This document shows, in pieces, positions 56,715-64,000 of a DNA stretch of 64,000 bases; position 1 is the stretch's first letter, and each line of letters starts with the position of its first letter. Below the pieces are notes generated by a model, which did not search any database, was not told the origin of the DNA, and worked only from the letters and a program-made list of their open reading frames with translations. Location of the stretch: the NCBI GenBank assembly GCA_933228895.1, contig OW121856.1, positions 111,823,027 to 111,887,026 of the forward strand, read 5' to 3'. The stretch comes from Platycnemis pennipes (Eukaryota > Arthropoda > Insecta > Odonata > Platycnemididae). Both the position numbers and the translations under genes were made by a program.

Positions 56715-57791
56715 TGTGTGGTTATATTTTTACAAAAAATATTCACCACTGTAAAAGAATGCTAAAGTTTTACAAAAATTCTTATATTGATACACTACCA
56801 AATGAATACCTTCAGCGATTCAAAACAAAATAGAAGGTATGCAAATAGCACTCACACGCGCGTGTGGTTGCAAACTAAGCCGTTAGAACTCCACAGGGAA
56901 GCACGCAGTCAGAGACTGAAGACCATTTGGAAAGGCGTTCACTCAAAGAAAGCAAAGTCAGCAAGGATAAAATGATTCAATTACGAAGATAACAAAGTAT
57001 CATTTCACGATAGAAAACTGCAGACGCAAAGCTTCTCCGGCGATTCCTCGTAGCATTAGTCACCAGTGTGATGAGAAAAAAATCGTTCGCTACGCCATAT
57101 GATATTACATGGTTATCTTCAATGTAAATGAAAAGCTACATTATATTTTACCGATAGTTATAATACTAGTCTCCTGTATTACATTTCAAATGCAGTTTAT
57201 TTTTACGCATACCTTTTGATAACATTTGAAATGAAGATATCCTGAACTTATCACGTACCAGACGTGGGAGGAGGATTATTCGCTGTATATTTCAGGACTA
57301 GAAAATTACGTAGATTCATGAACGCATTAGAAAAGAAAGATATAAACTGTAAGGAGTAGTTGGTAGCATAGAATCTCATAAGGAAATATCTGGTTCACTG
57401 CGAACATCAAGAGCAAATTAGTCACCCGCGGAGGAATTTTCCACGATGCAACGAAAATGCAATAGATCAGAAAAAACGACATAATCTTAGTAGTAATGAA
57501 CAAAAGAAATATCTTTCGATAATATATCATTTCCAGTTCTTTTTTCCAAAAGATTTTAACGGAGACTATATAGGGTTCAGATTTATAAGCGTTTATCGAA
57601 CAATCTACGCTTCACTTCAGCACGTAAAATATTCACGCAAGATGCTGAAAAAAAAGTCTTTAAAAAATACTCATAATGCTGTAAATATTTTACAATTACC
57701 ACCAAATGACGAAGAAAGATGTTGTCTTTCATACAAAAGAAACTTAAAGTGCATAAACATATTTGTTAATGAACAATAGTCTCCGAAATTA

Positions 57792-57853
57792 GCGGCCGAT
57801 ATATCGGCCGCTTGGGAGTTTTGGCTTCTAAGGCCGCGGCCGATATATCGGCC
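57792..57853. repeat. Palindromic subterminal repeats of the piggyBac right end
   Basis: 57792-57811 is the perfect 20-bp palindrome GCGGCCGATATATCGGCCGC. 57838-57853 repeats its 16-bp centre. Each is followed by a (A/G)CTTGGGAGT-type sequence that also occurs in the terminal repeat. Likely transposase-binding sites by position, not shown. Confidence 0.7.
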
Positions 57854-59434
57854 ACTTGGGAGTGTAAGGGTTAACCATTGATACGATTTTTTTACTAGAG
57901 GGTTTAATATTAATGGTAGAATTTCGTTTAAAAGCTGTAAAGGCACTGTAAAACTAAAATAATTCGTTTCTGATAAAATTAATATCGACGCTGCAGCAAC
58001 AATTTTTTTAGCAAAACCATTGCATAAACAAATAGTTGACCGCGACGGCATGCTGTTAAGGGGTCCCCAAGCAGGAAAGGGTGAAGATTATCTCGGCCCG
58101 GTGCCCGAGAAAAAGGTTCGACACCCCTCTGGGCCCCAACCCAACTTAGGGAAACAGGTACCGGAGAGGATCCTAGCGTAGCGAAAGCTCCGTACTGGCA
58201 ATGCAAAGAATACTTTATGGCATTCGTGAGGCAAGTAGCATTTTCTAACATGTGGCTCCGTCGCGAAAGGGTTAATATTGATGCTCGCTCATCCTTTTCG
58301 ACTTCCCGTTCCTCTTCAATCACTCTTATGCTTAGATTGTTTCCATTGTATGACTAAATAACAATAAATTGTATTACCAATTCTCTTCCCGTCTCTTCCC
58401 TTTGCCTTCATTTTCAATCAAAAGTTCTTGTCCCTCATAGCATTGCATCTTGCACTCCGTTCCTTGAAGTGGTTCCTCACTATCCTATAGGCAGCTTCCA
58501 CCTTTCCAAGTGCAAGGTTGTTTTATGCATCTTCGCATAGATTCTTCATCCAAATTTCTCTGGCTTTCCTGGCTTTTCGAGTTAATTCATTCAATATTCT
58601 TTTGTAGCAAAGCTTTCTTTCTTCAGTTTTTCGCATTCTTGTACCTTCTTCTTTCTTCAATCAGCACTAAGACTTCTTCCATGGTCCATGGCTTCTTCTT
58701 GACAACTTTTCTTCTTCCGAGAACTTCTTTTGCAATTTCCTGTGGTCTACATTTATTATTTTCCCAGCGCTCATCCACTGATTTCTCGGTCAGGTCTTCT
58801 CCTATGTTGTTTCCCATTGCTTTCTGAAATGCCAGCTGATGTTGAGCCTCCTTCAGTTTTTCTACATGCCATGTGTTCTTCACTGTTTTCTTCAATTTCT
58901 TGAATTTTAGATGGCATTGCATCATCACTAAATTATGGTCACTGTCAATGTCTGCCCCAGGGTAGCTTTTGCAGTCCTTTACTTGGTTTCTAAATCTCTA
59001 CTTCACTAAAATGTAGTCTATTTGACATCTTCTTCTGTCTCCTGGCATTTTCCACGTGTATCTTCTTCGGTTGAGATTTTTATACAATGCATTAGCGACC
59101 ACTAACGTATGTTGTGTGCAGAATTCCATCAGTCTTTCTCCTCTTTCATTTCCCAATCCGTATAATCCAGTTATTCTTCCATCTTGACCTTCGCCGATGT
59201 TCCAATCTCTTAAAATAATTAGGTTTTCTTCTCCTCTTACATGTTTTGCGACTTCCGTGATATCTTCGTTAATACGTCTTCCACTGCTTCATCTTCGTAG
59301 TCCGACGTAGGCATGTAAACCTGCACCACTATGGTATCTACAGGTTTGGTCTAGATCTTAACCATTATTATCCTTTCATTGTACTGCAGGAAGCTCTTCA
59401 CATGCATTCCGGCGCTCTTCCTGAGCATTATGCC

Positions 59435-59865
59435 TGTGGGATAAGGCGTTAAGAATTACACAAGCGTCCGTGCGTATTTCCTTTTATTCTCTCGTTCACT
59501 CCAAGATACACTCGCGGGTGGTTCGTTCCGGTCTGTCTGCCCGGGTGTAGCGGGAGAAAGCTTTTATACACGTCGACGAGGGTTCCACACCTCTCCGGAA
59601 CTTTCTCGAAGCCCCGTCTCGAAGTTTCGAAGATGTCCAGACCGGGAGCTGGTTGAATGGTGCCTCACCAAGACGTTGAAGCCAGACCGGGAGCTGGTTG
59701 AATGGTGCCACACCAGCCCCCTGCGGAGACTGGAAGTCCGTTGTAGGCTAACAGTTATGGGAGATAGCGATCAGGAAAATCCAGGACGTCCAGACCGGGA
59801 GCTGGTTGAATGGTGCCTCACCAAGACGTTGAAGCCAGACCGGGAGCTGGTTGAATGGTGCCACA
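59435..59865 (-). mobile_element. Solo LTR of a retrotransposon
   Basis: On the minus strand it begins TGTGGCACCATTCAACC and ends TTATCCCACA, flanked by the 4-bp duplication TGCC (59431-59434 and 59866-59869, plus strand). TATAAAAG lies at about 59571-59564 and AATAAAAGG at about 59489-59481, in the right order for promoter and poly(A) signal. A 4-bp duplication suggests Ty3/gypsy. The U3 part has a duplicated ~75-bp block. It splits the LINE endonuclease. Confidence 0.75.
59636..59865 (-). repeat. Duplicated block inside the solo LTR
   Basis: 59636-59711 and 59789-59864 are nearly identical (76 bp). Within each, CCAGACCGGGAGCTGGTTGA followed by ATGGTGCC occurs twice. The four copies sit upstream of the TATA box, as U3 enhancer repeats often do. 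Confidence 0.8.
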
Positions 59866-60079
59866 TGCCTACCCCAGCATTGCCATTTAATGATCCCGTG
59901 TGTATAATCCTGTAGCTTCCGCTCCAGAAATCTCCTTCTTCAGGCCACTTCATTTCACTGATTCCTAATACGTTGAGGTCCATTCTTCTCATTTCCACCT
60001 TTAGGTTTTCCAGTTTCCCGCAGGCCCGTAGCGATCTTACGTTCCATGTTCCTACCCTAAAATGTTTATCACACTTGAC

Positions 60080-62165
60080 TGATGTCCAGGCACTTCCAAA
60101 AAAAAATTAACACTTCAGAGCCGAAATTTTTCTAAGTCTCGAGTTGACGGTGATTTGACAACGCTGCATCATGCCTTCCCTCTGGCGAAGCCTCGCGAAG
60201 TTCTAACCGAAAACAAACCCCCTACCCTCCTCCCCCATCCCCACCTTTCCCTGTTTAGCAGAAGGGATTACTGCACTGTCAGTCTTGTTATGCACTAAAG
60301 AAGGGGGCTATTGTGGGCACTCCATTGTTGTTTCTTCCGACTTGCGCTGCGAGACTGAAGTCCTGAACACATCTGTACGCTCGCCACCGTCGCGAAAAAA
60401 CTGGACTAATTTCCAAAATAGCTTGCTTCGAGATATAGACTTGAAAATTCACATAAATACTCAGAAAACTTTGCTAATTAAGGAATAATGCAACGTTTGA
60501 CATGATTCTTATCTGTTAGCCAGATATAGGGGCTCAAACATAACCAAATTTCCAAATAAACACCTGCATCATTTACCTATTAAAACAATGCTATGACTTT
60601 AAATTGCCTGAGCTACAAATATTTTTTTAATCATTTAATTGCTATTCCATTACTTAGAAAAACTAGAGTATATCTAGTTCACATGGGCCCTGGAAAGACT
60701 CCACACTTTTCAAGGGCTGAAGGGCGTGAATAAGAAGTATGTTCCCGGAGCGCACGCAAAGAAAAATAACTCGATTCCACGTAATCTTATCCCGTCGCAC
60801 GGCTCAATATGCTCGCGATTTCATCAAATAAGAGTGATGGAGGTTACTGACAATGGGTACAGCTCAAAAACAACGAATTGGAAGCCTTAGGGTCCATGTC
60901 ACTTCAGCAATGTAACCGAGTCACGTCAATTCCAGCCCCCGACGGGTGGAGCCAAACCCCAAACACACGGTCGGAAAATCATATGTATTTTTCGGTGTCG
61001 CAAACTTAATTTTAATTTCTCTTCACTTTTGTGTATATGAATTTTCAGCGAATTCTCAGATATAAGTGACTTGACAAGTGTCTCCCTAAAACGTTAGATA
61101 TTCTCTACTTTATGTAAAAGTTTTGTCTGAGAACAGTGTCCGCCATGGAAGTGATGGAATAGCAAATAAACGATTCAAAAAATATTTGCAGCTCAGGCAA
61201 TTAAAAGCAAAGTATAGTGTTAATAGATTATGCTATTTTTATTTGATCAAATTCCTCCCACAACGTCATCATACTCTTGTAAGATATTCGGATAAATGTT
61301 ATTATAGGATTTGTTTAAAATTTCGTGATGTTGAGCCCTTGTGTCGCACTACCGGATGAGAATCATGACAAGTGATGCATTATTCAGTAGCAAACTTTTC
61401 TAAGAATCTGTGTGAAAATTGTCTCCCTAAAACGTTAGATATTCTCTACTTTATGTAAAAGTTTTGTCTGAGAACAGTGTCCGTACATATCTCAAAAAGT
61501 ATATATCCAAGTATATATCTCAAAAAAAAGTTATTTTAGGTTTTTGTCCAGATTTTTTCGATTTCCGACTAATGTGGGTTGGCCCTGTGTCCTGAGATTG
61601 TTGTTTTCTTCGACTAGACCTGCACGACGTCTGAAGTCCCGAACATATCTCTATGCTCGCCACCATCGTCACAGAAAAAACCGTCGTCACGCATTTGCAT
61701 AACATTAAAAATCGACGTTTTACTTTGAAGAGGAAATCACATATAATCATTGGTTGTTATCACCCTCCAATTTGTATGTGTCTCTTAAATAATTAATTCC
61801 TTGGTTAATTGGTGTTGTTTCACGTTCGTGCCATTTCAGAGCGAGTTCATAGGCATATTTAATTCTCACTTCGACCTGGTCAGAAGCTTTGAAAATATGC
61901 AATCCCAAATTTGAAGACTAGGAGTAGGCCGATAAGAACATTTTAACGTTTTCGCCGTATTGGCGCAGTAAAATGCTCAATTTTCAGGATGAAGTAAATA
62001 ACGTTCCCAATTGTGTTGGCATTTCCACGAGTTAACCTTAGCATTTATAGTTTAGGAGTCCTAATTTGAATAATAATAATAATGCCCCTGAGATTATTGT
62101 TTGTATAATACCAATACAAATCTGTTATTGACCACGTAGCCGTTTCCCTAAAATCTGGTCTAATG
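60080..62165 (-). repeat. Second, diverged copy of the fold-back arm, interrupted
   Basis: 60105-60400 matches 43075-43330 ('gagttgacggtgatttgacaacgctgc', 'agcagaagggattactg', 'acgctcgccaccgtc'). After a 1.2-kb insertion the match resumes at 61625-62165 (43293-43735). The insertion is bounded by a ~46-bp repeat of the arm ('ctgaagtcctgaacacatctg' / 'ctgaagtcccgaacatatctc') and contains the short element shared with 46030-46600. Confidence 0.7.
60570..61490. repeat. Short element with internal inverted repeats and a 68-bp duplication
   Basis: 60588-60652 and 61150-61213 are inverted complements ('aattgcctgagctacaaata' versus 'tatttgcagctcaggcaatt'). 61075-61142 is repeated directly at 61420-61486. 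The same element, in another arrangement, is at 46030-46600. Non-coding. Confidence 0.6.
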
Positions 62166-62174
62166 TCTAATCTA

Positions 62175-62760
62175 ACGCTTTGGAAGAAGGTGTTTAAAGA
62201 ATTGGCTTTTTCTACACTGCTGGTGAATCTAATTCCTTTATCGTTTTTAAGTGTGTGCACTGTGGACCTATTTGCCCGAAGCTCTCTCACATATGACCAA
62301 AATACTTTAGGATTGCTATCTAAATATTCTCCTAACATCTTTCTCTTGAAATGTTATAACGCTTGCCAACATGATTTCCTTGCTAATGCTCTCGATTTTT
62401 TATAGTTTTGAACTAACTCATTTTTTCCTCTACCGATAGACCCCGTCCTGCATTTTTCATCCTAGCGTGGCATACCCTTTGTCACTTTAGTGATTTCCTA
62501 ACCTCCGCATTATACCACCTTGGCGCTGTATTATCACTAATGAATTTACTTGGTATGTATTCATTAACTGCTTTACGGGTGTCCTCGAGAAATTCTCTCC
62601 ACGAATCCTCTATATCTAATCCTTTGCTTTGTTCGCTAAGTATATTAAACGATTCCCTTAATTCCTCTTTCATACCGTCGTAATTAGCCTAGCCTTGCCT
62701 TGCGGTAATAAGTATACCCTCTTCCTTTGTTGAAAGACATTATAAATGTCTTTCAACGCC
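62175..62760 (-). pseudogene. LINE relic: linker between endonuclease and RT
   Basis: The minus strand reads 'EDSWREFLEDTRKAVNEYIP' and 'APRWYNAEVRKSLK' (62673-62482), then 'LDSNPKVFWSYVRELRANRS' and 'TSSVEKANSLNTFFQSV' (62338-62180). This is the connector block of Jockey/CR1-type LINEs. It replaces about 480 bp of the fold-back arm in this copy. Confidence 0.7.
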
Positions 62761-62819
62761 TACAATAAATTTCGCATTTACTATTTTATGATCACTAAAG
62801 ATAAAGGTCCGAATACAGC

Positions 62820-63965
62820 TAATTGCGCATGCATGCGACCACAACTAAATAATTATTCGTATGAGATTTAACTGATTGCAAGAGCTCCGTAAGCATGTGA
62901 AGACATTTTTCGTTGGTCAAACTGTAACTAGTGTTGTGCTATAATTGGTTATTCAATGCCTTTTTCCGTTCTTCAAAGGATGAGGACTGTGACAACATAC
63001 GAATATTCTCGAATACCCATTGTTTATAGGACACCTGCAGGTGGTCGCAAAATACCCCTGACTCTCGCCTTACCCTTTTTCCCGACCGCGGCGTTGAGCC
63101 GCGTGTCCTCCTAACCCTGCCGAAGGATCGCCACCCACTATTCTCCTCCTACCGAAGGGGAGGGGCCTCGAGGAATCATGGCTAGCTGGGAATTCCCTCT
63201 CAGAAAGGGTTTGCACACGTGACGCGCGGGCACCCGGCCGCCATACGGTGATCTCCTCTCGAGGGGCCAATTGTTCGGATTGCGAAGTGGGTGGACGGAA
63301 GTTAGTAAATTTCCTTAAGAACCAATATCGCAACTGAGAATAGTAATTGCAAATTGTTAAGCTGTTCCTATATTTCCTTCTAATGGAAAGGTGCTCTATT
63401 ATTCGACCATATTGCATGCCAAACAATACCGCCAAAAGCTTTGGATATATTTCTTTAATGGACGGAATTAATTCATTTTTGTGAATGAATTGTTACTTCC
63501 TTGGCATCACATATGAAATTAATAAGAGACTATCAAACCTAAATGATGAAACCATGTTGATAAACGTGTTCACTTGTGGGCATTTAAATGTTTTGAAATA
63601 TTCGCCCGGTAATGTGAGTAGAAACAAACTTAAAAGCACTCAGGTGGAAGAGTGGATGGGCAGACGTCTGCGATGTTTTACCTGCTTCCGGAACACCCCT
63701 CATGCCTGGACACTGGGCTGCAAGGGCATAAACTCAGGATGTTGACCCGAGGCATACCGTGTGCAAGGGGTCGTGGGTGCAATAAAACGTATGGAGTAAG
63801 GTTTTTGGGAGTGGAAAATTATTCCTCGCGGAGACCGGTCCTCCCCATCCCCATTGTCTCAGTACAGGGACTGAACAGAGTGGTCAGAGGGAACATGCCG
63901 CTCCCCATTTGGCGTTCAGCTCTCCTTTGAGGAAAGGGGAAAAGGTGGCAGGGATAACTAAGACC
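62820..63965 (+). repeat. Inverted copy of the 47696-49130 segment
   Basis: It matches that segment over its whole length in reverse orientation, without the 48282-48496 insert. Open frames here (63070-63435 minus, 63485-63745 plus, 63652-63930 plus) correspond to frames in the other copy but are broken differently, so they are probably not genes. Confidence 0.75.
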
Positions 63966-64000
63966 AAGGCTCTGAAATCGTCGGTGCATCTTTTACCGAG

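Larger units (their letters stand above)
54271..57874 (-). mobile_element. Inner piggyBac element with transposase
   Basis: Flanked by TTAA at 54271-54274 and 57871-57874; 3596 bp between. The ends are CCCTTTCGCTCCCAAGCACT (left) and CCCTTACACTCCCAAGTGGC (right, read inward), sharing CCCTT and ACTCCCAAG/GCTCCCAAG. The single transposase gene is on the minus strand. Near the right end are two copies of GGCCGATATATCGGCC plus '(A/G)CTTGGGAGT', probable subterminal binding sites. Its ends resemble those of the outer element, so the two belong to related families. Confidence 0.88.
53418..58275. mobile_element. Outer TTAA (piggyBac-type) element, non-autonomous, split
   Basis: Flanked by TTAA at 53418-53421 and 58272-58275. 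The ends CCCTTTCGCTACGAAGGACG (left) and CCCTTTCGCGACGGAGCCAC (right, read inward) share 12 of the first 13 bases. Excluding the inner element it is about 1.25 kb with no transposase. TTAA targets and CCY-type ends are piggyBac hallmarks. It interrupts the LINE relic. Confidence 0.85.
58276..60056 (-). pseudogene. EN-RT LINE relic, endonuclease part
   Basis: The minus strand opens near 60050 with 'TWNVRSLRACGKLENLKVEM' and 'RRMDLNVLGISEMKW', the start of an APE-type endonuclease. It continues after the solo LTR with 'IMLRKSAGMHVKSFLQYNER', 'RRRYTWKMPGDRRRCQIDYI' and 'PGADIDSDHNLVMMQCHL', then a coiled Lys/Glu-rich linker (58928-58623). Multiple stops and shifts. It ends at the TTAA where the outer element inserted. 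With 52860-53417 it forms one dead LINE. Confidence 0.8.

Noticed and set aside
63070..63435. 121-codon minus-strand frame
   Set aside because: The corresponding duplicated segment at 48500-48900 has a differently broken frame, so coding is not conserved.

Overview
The window is eukaryotic DNA, most likely from an arthropod with a large, transposon-rich genome. The evidence is spliced host exons with GT/AG borders, introns up to about 22 kb, and many animal-type mobile elements (LINEs, Penelope-like, piggyBac, Tigger, hAT, solo LTRs) nested in one another. The species cannot be named from the sequence. There is no operon structure, CRISPR array, tRNA or rRNA gene that I can support.

Host genes. 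Two are recognisable. (1) UTP15, a WD40 protein of the U3 snoRNP/SSU processome, lies on the minus strand. Four coding exons (51826-51606, 29897-29596, 25173-25040, 23996-23734) join in frame through consensus splice sites and encode the C-terminal ~300 residues. The N-terminal exons were not found and should lie beyond position 64000. (2) On the plus strand, two exons (6577-6736 and 6849-6964) encode what looks like the end of a DUF4806-type domain protein.

Layout. 1-5047: minus-strand LINE with an open gag-like ORF1, an open EN-RT ORF2 running off the left edge, and a 5' UTR of two 462-bp tandem monomers. 5.0-7.5 kb: unassigned DNA, an imperfect hairpin, the DUF4806 exons and a small inverted-repeat element. 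7.5-19.0 kb: three Jockey-like copies in one orientation (a 5'-truncated stub, full-length but mutated copy A, nearly intact copy B) and a stray 3' UTR. 19-23.7 kb: small repeat relics and the UTP15 3' flank. 23.7-51.8 kb: UTP15 exons and introns. The 22-kb intron carries Penelope-like, YqaJ-like, hAT-like and LINE relics, plus a deleted Tigger element (40895-50628) that encloses a 7.3-kb fold-back element with 1138-bp inverted arms. 52.8-60.1 kb: a minus-strand LINE relic split by a TTAA element, itself split by a piggyBac element; a solo LTR sits in its endonuclease part. 60.1-64 kb: a diverged, rearranged second copy of the fold-back material, interrupted by another LINE relic.

How it fits together. 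The mobile elements are self-contained and mostly dead. Closest to intact are the 1-5047 LINE, Jockey-like copy B (one small indel in ORF2) and the inner piggyBac (one in-frame stop). The nesting gives a relative insertion order at several sites. I found no clearly new multi-gene system. The most unusual structures are the long-armed fold-back element, the Penelope-like fragment between inverted arms with a hammerhead-like motif, and the perfect 20-bp palindrome near the piggyBac end.
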